NCBI GenBank assembly: GCA_001429555.1
Contig: LMSR01000016.1
Location: forward strand, 127,384 to 191,383
Direction: 5' to 3'
Length of the DNA: 64,000 nt
Source: Nocardioides sp. Soil797
Lineage (GTDB): Bacteria; Actinomycetota; Actinomycetes; Propionibacteriales; Nocardioidaceae
A model generated the notes under the pieces. That model saw only the letters and a program-made list of their open reading frames with translations. It was not told the DNA's origin and made no database searches. The position numbers and the translations under genes are program-made. Shown here in pieces: positions 25,374 to 34,621 of the stretch (position 1 is the stretch's first letter; each line of letters starts with the position of its first letter).

Positions 25374-28094
25374 GTGGCACACAAGTTGGTGATCGTCGAG
25401 TCCCCCGCCAAGGCCCGCACCATTGCCGGATACCTCGGTCAGGGATACGTCGTCGAGTCCTCCATCGGCCACATCCGCGATCTGCCGAACAACGCCGCCG
25501 ACACCCCGGCGAAGATCAAGGACAAGCCGTGGGGCCGCTTGGCGGTCGACGTCGAGAACGGCTTCGAGCCCTACTACGTCGTCCCACGCGACAAGAAGAG
25601 CCACATCTCCAAGCTCAAGGGCCTGCTCAAGGACGCCGACGAGCTCTTCCTCGCCACCGATGAGGACCGTGAGGGGGAGGCCATCGCCTGGCACCTCCTC
25701 GACGAGCTGAAGCCCAAGAACATCCCCGTCAAGCGGATGGTCTTCCACGAGATCACCAAGCCCGCGATCCTGGCCGCCGTCGAGAACCCGCGTGAGATCG
25801 CGATGGATCTCGTCGAGGCCCAGGAGACCCGCCGCATCCTCGACCGTCTCTACGGCTACGAGGTGTCCCCGGTCCTGTGGCGCAAGGTGATGAGCGGCCT
25901 CTCAGCAGGCCGCGTCCAGTCCGTGGCGACCCGACTGGTCGTCGACCGCGAGAAGGAGCGGATCGCCTTCCGCGCCGCGTCCTACTGGGACATCGACGGG
26001 TCATTCGACGCCGGCTCCGGCCACGACCCACGCATCTTCCCGGGCAAGCTCCAGACGATCGACGGCTCCCGCGTCGCCCGCGGCTCCGACTTCGGCGACG
26101 ACGGCCAGCTGAAGGGGTCCAGCGCCGGCAAGGGTGTGGTCCACCTCGACCGCAGCCGCGCCGAGACCCTGGTCGCCGGCCTGCAGGACACGACGTACGA
26201 CGTGCGCAGCGTCGAGTCGAAGCCCTACAAGCGCTCTCCGTATGCGCCGTTCCGCACGACCACGCTGCAGCAGGAAGCCAGCCGCAAGCTCGGCATGGGC
26301 GCCTCGGCGACGATGTCGGTCGCGCAGCGTCTCTACGAGAACGGCTTCATCACCTACATGCGAACCGACTCCACGACGCTCTCCGGTGCGGCGATCGGTG
26401 CCGCGCGTGACCAGGTCCGTGAGCTGTACGGCGCCGAGTACCTCCCCGACAAGCCGCGCGTCTATGCCTCGAAGGTGAAGAACGCGCAGGAGGCCCACGA
26501 GGCGATCCGCCCCGCCGGCGAACACTTCCGCACCCCCGCGCAGACCGGACTGAGTGGCGAGCAGTTCCGCCTCTACGAGCTGATCTGGATGCGCACCGTC
26601 GCCTCGCAGATGAAGGACGCGGTCGGCCAGTCGGTCTCGATCCGGTACGGCGGGGCAGCCGCGACCGGCGAGGACGTGGTGTTCTCCTCGAGCGGCCGGG
26701 TGATCACCTTCCACGGCTTCCTGAAGGCCTACGTCGAGGGCACCGACGACAAGGCTGCCGCTCGCGACGACCAGGAGACTCGTCTTCCGAAGCTGGAGGA
26801 GGGAAACCGGGTCACCGCCGCCTCGCTGCAGGCACAGGGCCACGAGACCAAGCCACCGGCCCGCTTCACCGAGGCCACGCTGATCAAGGAACTCGAGGAG
26901 CGCGAGATCGGCCGCCCGTCGACGTACGCCTCGATCATCGGCACCATCCTCAACCGGGGCTACGTCTACAAGAAGGGCACCGCGCTGGTGCCGGCATGGC
27001 TGGCGTTCTCGGTGGTGCGGCTGCTGACCGACCACTTCACCCGGCTGATCTCCTACGAGTTCACCGCCGGCATGGAGGACATCCTCGACGACATCGCCGC
27101 CGGCAACCGCGACCGGCAGACCGAGCTGGCCGAGTTCTACTACGGCTCCGAAAAGGTCGCCGGCCTGCACCCGCTGGTCAACGGGCTGGGCGACATCGAC
27201 GCGAAGGAACTGGCCACCTTCCCGGTGGGGGGCCACGACAGTGGCATCGCCCTGCGGGTGGGTCGCTACGGCCCCTACCTCGAGGGCCCGGGCGACGACG
27301 GTGCTGCGGCCGGCAAGCGGGCCAACGTGCCCGACGACCTGCCGCCCGACGAGCTCACCCTCGAGAAGGCCAAGGAACTGCTGGCCAACCCCGCGGGCGA
27401 GGAGACGATTCTCGGGCAGCACCCCGACACCGGGCTGACCGTCGTGGCCAAGAACGGTCGCTACGGTCCGTTCGTCACCGAGCAGCTCCCCGAGGACGCG
27501 CCCAAGAAGGCCAAGCCACGCACCGGCTCTCTCTTCAAGTCGATGAGCCTCGACACGATCACCCTCGACGACGCGGTGAAGCTGCTCTCGCTGCCGCGCG
27601 TCGTCGGCGAGGACGCCGAGGGTGTCGAGATCACCGCCCAGAACGGGCGCTACGGCCCCTACCTGAAGAAGGGCACCGACTCGCGCACCATCTCCTCCGA
27701 GGAGCAGCTGCTGAGCATCACGCTCGAGGAGGCGCTGGCGATCTATGCCCAGCCCAAGCAGCGTGGTCGCGCGGCCGCGGCTCCGCCGCTCAAGGAGCTC
27801 GGTCCCGACCCGGTCTCGGGGCAGCCCGTGGTGGTCAAGTCCGGGCGCTTCGGTGACTACGTGACCGACGGCGAGTACAACGCCACGTTGCGCAAGGACG
27901 ACACCGTCGAGGCGATCACCATCGAGCGGGCCGCGGAGCTGCTCGCCGAGCGCCGCGCCAAGGGCCCGGCCAAGAAGGCCGCCAAGAAGGGCACCAAGAA
28001 GGCTGCGGCGAAGAAGACCCCGGCCAAGAAGACCGCGAAGAAGGCTGCGGCCAAGAAGGCGTCGGCGAAGAAGAGCGCTGCCAAGAAGTCGTGA
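25374..28094 (+). CDS. topA: DNA topoisomerase I (type IA)
   Basis: 906 residues. An N-terminal Toprim domain (LVIVESPAKARTIAGYLG, LATDEDREGEAIAWHLL) carries the metal-binding acidic residues. The active-site tyrosine is Tyr328 in FITYMRTDSTTLS. The C-terminal third has repeated topo C-terminal units (NGRYGPFVTE, NGRYGPYLKK, SGRFGDYVTD) and no zinc fingers, as in other actinobacteria. The last 45 residues are an AKK-type lysine-rich tail for DNA contact. It relaxes negative supercoils. GTG start with AGGAGACAA upstream. It heads the topA-tmk-holB region. Confidence 0.98.
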   Translation: MAHKLVIVESPAKARTIAGYLGQGYVVESSIGHIRDLPNNAADTPAKIKDKPWGRLAVDVENGFEPYYVVPRDKKSHISKLKGLLKDADELFLATDEDREGEAIAWHLLDELKPKNIPVKRMVFHEITKPAILAAVENPREIAMDLVEAQETRRILDRLYGYEVSPVLWRKVMSGLSAGRVQSVATRLVVDREKERIAFRAASYWDIDGSFDAGSGHDPRIFPGKLQTIDGSRVARGSDFGDDGQLKGSSAGKGVVHLDRSRAETLVAGLQDTTYDVRSVESKPYKRSPYAPFRTTTLQQEASRKLGMGASATMSVAQRLYENGFITYMRTDSTTLSGAAIGAARDQVRELYGAEYLPDKPRVYASKVKNAQEAHEAIRPAGEHFRTPAQTGLSGEQFRLYELIWMRTVASQMKDAVGQSVSIRYGGAAATGEDVVFSSSGRVITFHGFLKAYVEGTDDKAAARDDQETRLPKLEEGNRVTAASLQAQGHETKPPARFTEATLIKELEEREIGRPSTYASIIGTILNRGYVYKKGTALVPAWLAFSVVRLLTDHFTRLISYEFTAGMEDILDDIAAGNRDRQTELAEFYYGSEKVAGLHPLVNGLGDIDAKELATFPVGGHDSGIALRVGRYGPYLEGPGDDGAAAGKRANVPDDLPPDELTLEKAKELLANPAGEETILGQHPDTGLTVVAKNGRYGPFVTEQLPEDAPKKAKPRTGSLFKSMSLDTITLDDAVKLLSLPRVVGEDAEGVEITAQNGRYGPYLKKGTDSRTISSEEQLLSITLEEALAIYAQPKQRGRAAAAPPLKELGPDPVSGQPVVVKSGRFGDYVTDGEYNATLRKDDTVEAITIERAAELLAERRAKGPAKKAAKKGTKKAAAKKTPAKKTAKKAAAKKASAKKSAAKKS

Positions 28095-28258
28095 TCGCCC
28101 GGGCTGGCCGAGTTCGCCGGTCCACGGCGTTCAGCTGAACGGGAACAACGAACGATTTCGCCGGTTTCCGGCCGCAAAGGGGTGGTTGTGCCCGTCCAAC
28201 TGAACGGTCCCCGAGTGGGGCGCGCCGGTGGTGGGTGCCTCCGCCTAGGGTGTACGAC

Positions 28259-28909
28259 GTGACGTCACCGGGCCGCTATTCAGACACGGGCGTCTTCGTC
28301 TGCTTCGAGGGCGGCGAGGGCGCCGGCAAGTCGACCCAGTCCGGAGCCCTGCGCGACTGGCTCGAGTCGGAGGGGTACGACGTCGTACTCACCTTCGAGC
28401 CCGGTGACACCGCCGTGGGGCAGAAGATCCGCCAGATCGTTCTCGATCCCGCCACCGGCGAGCTCTCCCACCGCACCGAGGCCCTGCTCTATGCGGCCGA
28501 CAAGGCCGAGCACATCGACACCGTGGTGGCGCCGGCGCTGGAGCGGTGCGAGGTGGTGATCACCGATCGGTACGTCGACTCCGCCTTGGCCTACCAAGGA
28601 GCCGGACGCGACCTGGTGGTCGACGAGGTGGAGCAGGTCAACCGATGGGCCACCCACGACCTGCGCCCGCACCTCACCGTCGTCCTCGACCTCGCTCCCC
28701 AGCAGGGGCTGGGCCGCTTCGCCGAGCGCGACCGGATCGAGGGGGAGTCGACCGACTTCCACCAGCGGGTCCGTGAGGCGTTCCTGCGGATGGCTGCGGC
28801 CAGCCCCGAGCACTACCTCGTGCTCGACGCCCGTCGCCCGGTCCACGAGATCAGCGCCGCGGTGCGCGACCGGATCGAACCCCTCCTGCGGCAGGCGGCC
28901 CGCCGATGA
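28259..28909 (+). CDS. tmk: Thymidylate kinase
   Basis: A 216-residue enzyme phosphorylating dTMP to dTDP. P-loop FEGGEGAGKSTQ, substrate motif FEPGDTAVGQKIR (the DR(Y/H) equivalent is ITDRYVDSALAYQG), and lid region RFAERDRIEGESTDFHQR. I chose GTG 28259: TAGGGT at 28246-28251 lies 7 nt upstream, a leaderless promoter, so longer in-frame starts would precede the transcript. Overlaps holB by ATGA. It has its own promoter despite following topA. Confidence 0.95.
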   Translation: MTSPGRYSDTGVFVCFEGGEGAGKSTQSGALRDWLESEGYDVVLTFEPGDTAVGQKIRQIVLDPATGELSHRTEALLYAADKAEHIDTVVAPALERCEVVITDRYVDSALAYQGAGRDLVVDEVEQVNRWATHDLRPHLTVVLDLAPQQGLGRFAERDRIEGESTDFHQRVREAFLRMAAASPEHYLVLDARRPVHEISAAVRDRIEPLLRQAARR

Positions 28910-30093
28910 CCTCCACCGCGACCGGCCAGGGGACCGGCACCGTCTGGGACAACCTCGTCGGCCAACGTCCGGTCATCGACGCGCTCTCGGCTGCGGCCTC
29001 CGGGCACGGCATGAGCCAGGCGTTCCTGTTCACCGGCCCGCCCGGCTCGGGGCGCTCCAATGCGGCCGTGGCATTCGCCGCGGCCCTGCAGTGCGAGAGC
29101 TCCCGGGGCCCGGGCTGTGGGTCCTGCCATTCGTGCCACACCGTCCTGGCCGGGTCCCACGCCGACGTCTCCGTGATCCGCACGGAGAAGTTGTCGATCG
29201 GGGTCGACGAGGTCCGTGACCTGGTTCGCCGTTCCGCGCTTGCCCCCGTGGGACGGCGTTGGCAGATCCTGATCGTCGAAGACGCGGACCGGCTCACCGA
29301 GCAGGCCTGCAACGCGCTGCTCAAGGCGATCGAGGAACCCACCGACCGCACCGTGTGGATGCTGTGCACACCCACCGTTGACGACGTACTCCCGACGATC
29401 CGGTCGCGCTGTCGCCTGGTCACCCTGTCGACGCCGTCCACGCGTGACGTGACCGAATTCCTGGTGCGCACCGACGGGATCCCTGAAGAGCTCGCCGCCC
29501 ATGCGGCGCGGGCGAGCCAGGGCCACATCGGCCGAGCCCGCGCGCTCGCCAAGGACGAAGCCACGCGCGGCCGACGGGAAGAAGTCGTGAAGATCCCGGT
29601 CACCCTGACGTCGCTGGGGGCAGCGATGCGCTCGGCCAGCAACCTGCATGAGGTCGCCAAGGCAGAGGCCGAGGCGATCACCGTCGAGCTCGACGTGCGC
29701 GAGAAGGCTGACCTCGACTCGTCGTACGGCGTGGTCGACCGTGGTCGCCGCCCGCGCGAGTACTCCCCGGCGCTCTCGGCCCTCGAGAAGAGCCAGAAGG
29801 CGCGCGCGAAGAGACGGGTCCTCGACGTGATCGACCGCGGGCTGATGGACCTGGTGTCGGTCTATCGCGACGCGATCGTGCTGGCGACCGGCGCCGGGAC
29901 CGAGCTGGTCAACGAGGAGCGGCGTCGCGAGCTGGACCGGCTGCTGCGCGTGACCACTCCCGAGGACAACCTGCAACGCATCACCGCGGTGTTCACCGCA
30001 CGCGAGCAGATGTTGGAGTTCAACGTGCCACCGGCCCTGGCACTCGAGTCGATGATGGTGGCCCTGCAGCTGCCCGAGGGAGCCCGTCCATGA
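28906..30093 (+). CDS. holB: DNA polymerase III subunit delta'
   Basis: A 395-residue clamp-loader subunit of the AAA+ family. A modified Walker A (GPPGSGRSNAAVAFA, Arg in place of the usual Lys) fits a non-hydrolysing delta' subunit. Zinc module CESSRGPGCGSCHSC, DEVRDLVRR, IVEDADRLTEQACNALLKAI and the arginine-finger region PTIRSRCR (SRC motif) are present. With delta and gamma/tau it loads the sliding clamp. Overlaps tmk and the next gene by ATGA. Counterpart of Rv3644c. Confidence 0.95.
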   Translation: MTSTATGQGTGTVWDNLVGQRPVIDALSAAASGHGMSQAFLFTGPPGSGRSNAAVAFAAALQCESSRGPGCGSCHSCHTVLAGSHADVSVIRTEKLSIGVDEVRDLVRRSALAPVGRRWQILIVEDADRLTEQACNALLKAIEEPTDRTVWMLCTPTVDDVLPTIRSRCRLVTLSTPSTRDVTEFLVRTDGIPEELAAHAARASQGHIGRARALAKDEATRGRREEVVKIPVTLTSLGAAMRSASNLHEVAKAEAEAITVELDVREKADLDSSYGVVDRGRRPREYSPALSALEKSQKARAKRRVLDVIDRGLMDLVSVYRDAIVLATGAGTELVNEERRRELDRLLRVTTPEDNLQRITAVFTAREQMLEFNVPPALALESMMVALQLPEGARP

Positions 30094-31658
30094 AGAAGTT
30101 GGTCGCACTGATCGCCCTGGTCGGGTTGCTGGTGATGGTTGTCGGAGTCACCGCCTGGCAGCTCAGCAGTGGCGACGACGACGAGCCGAACGCCAGCATG
30201 GGCAAGCCGGCCGACTCCGAGGCGGCCGACTCCGGAGCGTCCTCCGGTGAGGCGCGGACCGCGCCCGACCCTGACCTCCAGACCTTCTACGACCAGAGCA
30301 TCGATTGGCAGCCCTGCGGTCAGCGGGAGTGCGCGAAGCTGCAGGTGCCGCTCGACTACGACGACCCGACCGGTTCGACGATCGAGTTGAACCTGCTCAA
30401 GCGGCCGGCCGACGACCAGTCCGCGAAGGTCGGCAACCTGGTGGTCAATCCCGGCGGCCCGGGCGCGCCCGGCACCACGTACGCCGACCAGGCCGACTAC
30501 GCGTTCGGTGAGCCGCTGCGCGCCCGGTTCGACATCATCGGGTTCGACCCCCGCGGCACCGGCGCCAGCTCCCCCGTCGACTGCCTCTCCGACAGCGACC
30601 TCGATGACTACCTGGCCGAGGATCCCTCACCAGACACCAAGGCCGAGGTCAAGACGCTGCGCAGCTGGAGCCTCAAGATGGGCAAGGGCTGCAAGAGGCT
30701 GAGCGGCGACGTGGCGGCCCACGTCTCGACGGTCGAGGCGGCCCGCGACATGGACGTCCTGCGCGCGGCCCTCGACGAGGACAAGTTGACCTACTTCGGT
30801 GCGTCCTACGGCACCAAGCTCGGTGCCACCTACGCCGACCTCTTCCCTGAGCGCTCGGGTCGTCTCGTCCTCGACGGTGCCGTGGACGTGTCGCTCAGCT
30901 CCAAGGAGCTGAGCCTCGGCCAGGCGGCTGGCTTCCAGCGCGCGTTGACGGCGTACGTCGACGACTGCCTCGCCGACGACTGCTACCTCGGTAAGACCCG
31001 CAAGGAGGCGCTGGCCACGATCAAGGGTTTCCTCGACGAGGTCGATGGGGACCCGATCAAGGTGGGCGATCGCGATCTCAAGATCGGCAACGCGTTCTAC
31101 GGCATCGTGGTGACCCTCTACAACGACGAGTACTGGCCGATGCTCGACAGCGCGCTGGGCAATGCGTTGGACGGTGACGGCGCCGAGCTGTTGCGGTTGG
31201 CCGACGTCTATGCCTCACGCAACGCCTCGGGTGGCTACGACGACAACAGCTCCGAGGCGATCTGGGCGATCAACTGCCAGGACGACCCGTCGTACACCCC
31301 CGTCGGGAAGATCCCGGGAACGTTCGGTGAGTTCCGCAAGGCCTCGCCGACCTTCGGTGACGTCTTCGCCTGGGGGATGGAGGGCTGCGAGGGGTACCTC
31401 GGCCCGAAGCCCGCGAAGCGGAAGCCGATCTCTGCGACCGGCGCCGACCCGCTGCTCGTGGTCGGCACGACGCGCGACCCGGCCACTCCCTATGAGTGGG
31501 CGCAGGCCCTGGCCAAGCAGCTCGACTCGGCGCTGCTGGTCACCCGCGACGGTGACGGGCACACCGGCTACAACATGGGCAGTGACTGCGTGGACGACGT
31601 GATCGAGGGCTACCTGATCGACGGCGACGTCCCCGACGGCGACGTCGACTGCAGCTAG
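30090..31658 (+). CDS. Secreted S33-type alpha/beta hydrolase (tripeptidyl aminopeptidase-like)
   Basis: 522 residues. An N-terminal hydrophobic anchor/signal (about 1-25) is followed by an acidic low-complexity linker. The alpha/beta hydrolase core has nucleophile Ser239 in YFGASYGTKLG, the oxyanion GGPG motif in VVNPGGPGAPG, Asp in VVGTTRDPATPY and His in GDGHTGYNMG. The C-terminal TAP-like domain is typical of Streptomyces tripeptidyl aminopeptidases. It likely acts outside the membrane on peptides. No lipobox Cys follows the signal, so it may stay anchored by its N-terminal helix. ATGA overlap with holB, though functionally unrelated. Confidence 0.9.
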   Translation: MKKLVALIALVGLLVMVVGVTAWQLSSGDDDEPNASMGKPADSEAADSGASSGEARTAPDPDLQTFYDQSIDWQPCGQRECAKLQVPLDYDDPTGSTIELNLLKRPADDQSAKVGNLVVNPGGPGAPGTTYADQADYAFGEPLRARFDIIGFDPRGTGASSPVDCLSDSDLDDYLAEDPSPDTKAEVKTLRSWSLKMGKGCKRLSGDVAAHVSTVEAARDMDVLRAALDEDKLTYFGASYGTKLGATYADLFPERSGRLVLDGAVDVSLSSKELSLGQAAGFQRALTAYVDDCLADDCYLGKTRKEALATIKGFLDEVDGDPIKVGDRDLKIGNAFYGIVVTLYNDEYWPMLDSALGNALDGDGAELLRLADVYASRNASGGYDDNSSEAIWAINCQDDPSYTPVGKIPGTFGEFRKASPTFGDVFAWGMEGCEGYLGPKPAKRKPISATGADPLLVVGTTRDPATPYEWAQALAKQLDSALLVTRDGDGHTGYNMGSDCVDDVIEGYLIDGDVPDGDVDCS

Positions 31659-32572
31659 ATCGGCTCGCAGATCTCCCGGATCCGGGCGGTGGCCAGGTCG
31701 ATCATCAAGCGGGTCGCGGGGGAGAGCGTCGCGCGGTTGCGGTGCACGATGGCCAACGTGTCGACCTGGCGCGGTCGCAGCGCCACCATCCCCGCCGTGG
31801 GGGCGAGCCTGGGCAGCAGCTGGTCGGCGACTCCGCGCGGGACGACGGAGTCCGCCAGGCCCATCCCGACCAGCTCGACCGCGGTCTCGACGTCTTCGAC
31901 CTCGATCCGGGTCTGCGGGTTGCGGCCGGTCTCGTGCAGCATCTGGCGCAGCACGATGCGGGTGGAGTCGTTGGCGCGCCAGGTGGTCTCGGCCATCACC
32001 AGCGACGCCATCGCGAGTCCGTGGGCGGTGACGGGTGAGCGCAGATGATCAGGGTTCGCGCTGATGTAGACCAGCTCGTCGTGGGCGACCGGCGTCACCG
32101 ACATGCCCTCGCTGTGGACCTGGGGCACGGCGATCATGGCAGCCTCGATGCGTCCGCGGCGCAGGTCGTCATAGACGTCGGAGGAGTTCTGGCCGACGAG
32201 CTCCACCCGCACGCCGGGGTGTCGCTCGAGTACGTCGGCGATCAGCGCCGCCCCGGCGTACAGCCTGGCCGTGCCGAACATGCCGAAGCGGACCGTGCCG
32301 GTCTCGAGTGCGGTGACGGCCTGGACTGCGCGCCTGGCCTCCTCGGCGGACTCGACGGTGCGCTCGGCGTGCGCCCGCAACGTCTCGGCGGCAGCGGTGG
32401 GCGCGACGCCGCGCCCGATCCGGGCGAACAGGTCGACGCCGAGTGTCCTCTCGAGTGTGCGGATCTGCTCGGAGATGGAGGGCTGGGCATAACCGAGGTG
32501 CTCGGCCGCCGCGGTCAGGGACCCGTGCTCATACACGGCGAGGAAGCACCTCAGCTGGTGCAGTGAAAGCAA
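31655..32572 (-). CDS. LysR-family transcriptional regulator
   Basis: 305 residues. The N-terminal winged HTH (LSLHQLRCFLAVYEHGSLTA, then AAEHLGYAQPSISEQIRTLE) is followed by a periplasmic-binding-protein-like effector domain. Initiation is at TTG 32572, with AGGGAG 5 nt upstream; no ATG or GTG in frame would keep the whole HTH. It converges with the peptidase gene and is divergent from the small zinc-ribbon gene, the classical LysR layout in which the divergent gene may be the target. The inducer is unknown. Confidence 0.92.
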   Translation of the reverse strand: MLSLHQLRCFLAVYEHGSLTAAAEHLGYAQPSISEQIRTLERTLGVDLFARIGRGVAPTAAAETLRAHAERTVESAEEARRAVQAVTALETGTVRFGMFGTARLYAGAALIADVLERHPGVRVELVGQNSSDVYDDLRRGRIEAAMIAVPQVHSEGMSVTPVAHDELVYISANPDHLRSPVTAHGLAMASLVMAETTWRANDSTRIVLRQMLHETGRNPQTRIEVEDVETAVELVGMGLADSVVPRGVADQLLPRLAPTAGMVALRPRQVDTLAIVHRNRATLSPATRLMIDLATARIREICEPI

Positions 32573-32677
32573 AGGGACTCCCTATGGGTATCAGAGGAAA
32601 GAAAGGCTACCTCTATTAGTTGAAATCTTGCAGACTGGAGGTGCAACGATCCACCAGAGGCCTATGAGGAGGTCACC
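32573..32677. promoter_or_regulatory. Divergent promoter region, LysR gene and zinc-ribbon gene
   Basis: 105 bp, AT-richer than average. It contains a GAGGAGGT ribosome site for the rightward gene and AGGGAG for the leftward one. LysR-type operators (T-N11-A) probably lie here, but no single site stands out. Confidence 0.4.
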
Positions 32678-32863
32678 ATGTTCGTCAACCACTGCACTGC
32701 ATGCGACAAGTCGATGTTGATCTTCCCCAGCCAGGTCACCGGTATGGCGCGCATCGACGGCGTCATCGCGATGACCTACACCTGCTGGTGCGGCGCCGAG
32801 CAGCTCTGGCACGACGGCGTCAAGGGCGGTCAGCCCGAGGGCTCCGTAGCCGAGATCGCCTGA
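32678..32863 (+). CDS. Small zinc-ribbon-like protein (61 aa)
   Basis: A 61-residue protein with two paired-cysteine knuckles, CTACDKSM and CWCGAEQLW, and an added His (VNHC, LWHDG). The C-x2-C...C-x-C arrangement suggests a zinc-binding fold. ATG 32678 has a strong GAGGAGGT site. It stands alone between a divergent LysR gene and a tRNA and is followed by a strong terminator, so it is expressed on its own. Function unknown; likely a small regulatory or accessory protein. Confidence 0.8.
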   Translation: MFVNHCTACDKSMLIFPSQVTGMARIDGVIAMTYTCWCGAEQLWHDGVKGGQPEGSVAEIA

Positions 32864-32884
32864 CCCTCCGCCTCCTTCTTCGCC

Positions 32885-32915
32885 ACTGGCTCCCGCCCAT
32901 CGGTCGGGAGCCAGT
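32885..32915 (+). terminator. Rho-independent terminator after the zinc-ribbon gene
   Basis: 11-bp perfect stem (actggctcccg/cgggagccagt) with a 9-nt loop, followed by gtgatttcg. It starts 21 nt past the stop. Confidence 0.85.
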
Positions 32916-32944
32916 GTGATTTCGTCGCACGCCGTGGGGCGCCG

Positions 32945-32950
32945 TATACT
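32945..32950 (+). promoter_or_regulatory. -10 element of the tRNA-Thr promoter
   Basis: TATACT 36 nt upstream of the tRNA; a weak -35 (ttcgtc) sits about 18 nt further up. The GC-rich stretch between it and the tRNA (ccccgggttgcccgggg) can fold and may be part of the 5' leader. Confidence 0.5.
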
Positions 32951-32986
32951 TCCCCGGGTTGCCCGGGGCGCTGTCCCGGGCAGCAC

Positions 32987-33059
32987 GCCGCCTTAGCTCA
33001 GTCGGTAGAGCGAATCACTCGTAATGATTAGGTCATCGGTTCGATTCCGATAGGCGGCT
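32987..33059 (+). tRNA. tRNA-Thr (anticodon CGT)
   Basis: A 73-nt cloverleaf: acceptor gccgcct/aggcggc, D stem gctc/gagc, anticodon stem aatca/tgatt with loop ctcgtaa giving anticodon CGT (reads ACG), 5-nt variable region, T stem atcgg/ccgat with ttcgatt, discriminator T. The 3' CCA is not encoded, as is usual in actinobacteria. Confidence 0.97.
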
Positions 33060-33066
33060 CCGAGAG

Positions 33067-33107
33067 GAACCGCAGGTCAGGGGCCAAGTGTCCTCGGCCT
33101 GCGGTTC
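33067..33107 (+). terminator. Terminator of the tRNA-Thr transcript
   Basis: 10-bp perfect stem (gaaccgcagg/cctgcggttc), 7 nt after the tRNA, followed by gattgacttct. A strong GC-rich hairpin. Confidence 0.75.
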
Positions 33108-33253
33108 GATTGACTTCTGGCCACGGCCGCGCCTCACGTCGCCATCAGGGTCGCCTCGCGACCTGATAACTTCGCCGAATCGAGTCTCGATCCGGCGCGC
33201 ACTCCGCCGATCGACCCGGACGGAGTCGCAGCGAATGAGGGAAGTGATGGCCG

Positions 33254-34384
33254 ATGGTCGATGACGGCGATCTCTTCGATCTCTCCACGTCGTTGGCCGG
33301 ACTGCTCCGGGCGCCGGTGACCATCGAGGATCCCGACACCATCGTGATCGCCTACTCGGGCGGCGACCAGGACGTCGACCAGGCCCGGATCAGCACCATT
33401 CTCGGCCGGCAGGTTCCGGTGCACTACCGCGAGGCGATTGCGGCCACCGGCGTCTTCGAGAAGCTGCGCACCTCCGACGAGGTGATCACCGTCGACCTGC
33501 CCGAGGAGCACATGGTTGCTCGCGCCGTTGTCGCCGTCCGTGACGACGGGCAACTGGTCGGCTCGATCTGGGCCGCGATCCCGGGCGGACCGAGCCCGGA
33601 CCAGGCACAGATCCTGCGGGAGGCCGTGCCACAGGTCGCCGCGCGGCTGCGTGCCGAGCGGGACCTGGCCGATCGGGGGCGTCGCGAACGCGCCGACCTG
33701 GTGACCACCCTGCTGGCCGGTGGCGATGCCGCGGACGAAGTCGCTGCCGACCGGACCATGGCCGGAGAATGGGTCGCCTTCTCGATCCGAGCAGCCTCAT
33801 CCGAAGCGATCCGGCGTACCGTCGGGCCGCTGACGCTGCACCTGTCCGCGATAGCGCCCTCCGCGCTGTGCGCGGCACATGACGGTGGCCTCCTCGGCGT
33901 CCTGCCGGCGGCCTCGGCAGTGCGAATTCTCGACGACTTTCTACGTCGCTTCGGTGCCCGTGACGAACTGGCGGTCGGCATCGGCACCCCGGCCGAGGCC
34001 GGTGACCTGGCCGAGTCGCGGGCAGTCGCCGACCAGGTGGCCGAGGCGCTGGCCCGTCGCGGACGGCGGGGCGCGGCCGCCTCCCTGAAGGATGTCTTCG
34101 CCGATGTGCTGGTGGACCGACTCGACGGTTTCCTCAACAGACACAAGGAATCCAGTCCACTGACCCTCCTGCGCGAGCACGACCGCACCCACGAGAGCGA
34201 GTTGGTCGTCGCAGTCAGCGCCTTCCTCGACAAGGGCGAGGTGAGTGCTGCGGCCGAGGTGCTCAAGGTGCACCCCAACACGGTGCGCAACCGGCTCCGT
34301 CGGGCCCGGGAGTCGTGCGGTGTCGATCTCGGTGATCCGGCCACCCGACTGGCCCTGATGATCGCCCTGCGTTCGGCCCGCTGA
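33254..34384 (+). CDS. PucR/CdaR-family transcriptional regulator
   Basis: 376 residues. An N-terminal sensory region is followed by a C-terminal PucR-type helix-turn-helix (SAFLDKGEVSAAAEVLKVHP and NTVRNRLRRARESCGVDLGD), the diagnostic HTH_30 motif. Family members control catabolism of purines, amino acids or organic acids. Immediately downstream, across a repeat element, are a DadA-like oxidase and a threonine dehydratase, so it may respond to amino-acid supply; that is inference. The gene starts at ATG 33254 in a 190-bp gap with no other gene. Confidence 0.9.
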   Translation: MVDDGDLFDLSTSLAGLLRAPVTIEDPDTIVIAYSGGDQDVDQARISTILGRQVPVHYREAIAATGVFEKLRTSDEVITVDLPEEHMVARAVVAVRDDGQLVGSIWAAIPGGPSPDQAQILREAVPQVAARLRAERDLADRGRRERADLVTTLLAGGDAADEVAADRTMAGEWVAFSIRAASSEAIRRTVGPLTLHLSAIAPSALCAAHDGGLLGVLPAASAVRILDDFLRRFGARDELAVGIGTPAEAGDLAESRAVADQVAEALARRGRRGAAASLKDVFADVLVDRLDGFLNRHKESSPLTLLREHDRTHESELVVAVSAFLDKGEVSAAAEVLKVHPNTVRNRLRRARESCGVDLGDPATRLALMIALRSAR

Positions 34385-34445
34385 ATCCGGCTCCGTCAGG
34401 TCCAGCGAGCGCCGAGTCGGCAGGTGGCGACGCCGTACGCCTTGG

Positions 34446-34527
34446 ACCTCCCGGCCGAAATGTCCACCTCCCGGCCGGAATTTCGGCCGGGAGGTTCCCA
34501 TTTCCCCGGGTACCCGGGGAAATGGGG
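34446..34527. repeat. Dispersed palindromic repeat, copy A
   Basis: About 82 bp containing a direct repeat of acctcccggccg and two palindromes: 34467-34494 (one G-T wobble) and a perfect 30-bp palindrome at 34497-34526 around ccccgggtacccgggg. Copy B at 59183-59265 is collinear without gaps and differs at about five sites plus the end. It lies between the PucR gene and the DadA-like gene. Confidence 0.9.
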
Positions 34528-34609
34528 CAACAAAGGGGGTTGGCCGATCGCACAAGGCACCCCACGGAAGGGTGGAGGTTCGGGCAGTGACCGGGGTCAC
34601 CGCAACGGC

Positions 34610-34615
34610 CAGACT
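34610..34615 (+). promoter_or_regulatory. -10-like element before the DadA-like gene
   Basis: CAGACT, 6 nt before ATG 34622, matches the leaderless spacing seen elsewhere (TANNNT with one change). Confidence 0.35.
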
Positions 34616-34621
34616 TGGGTC

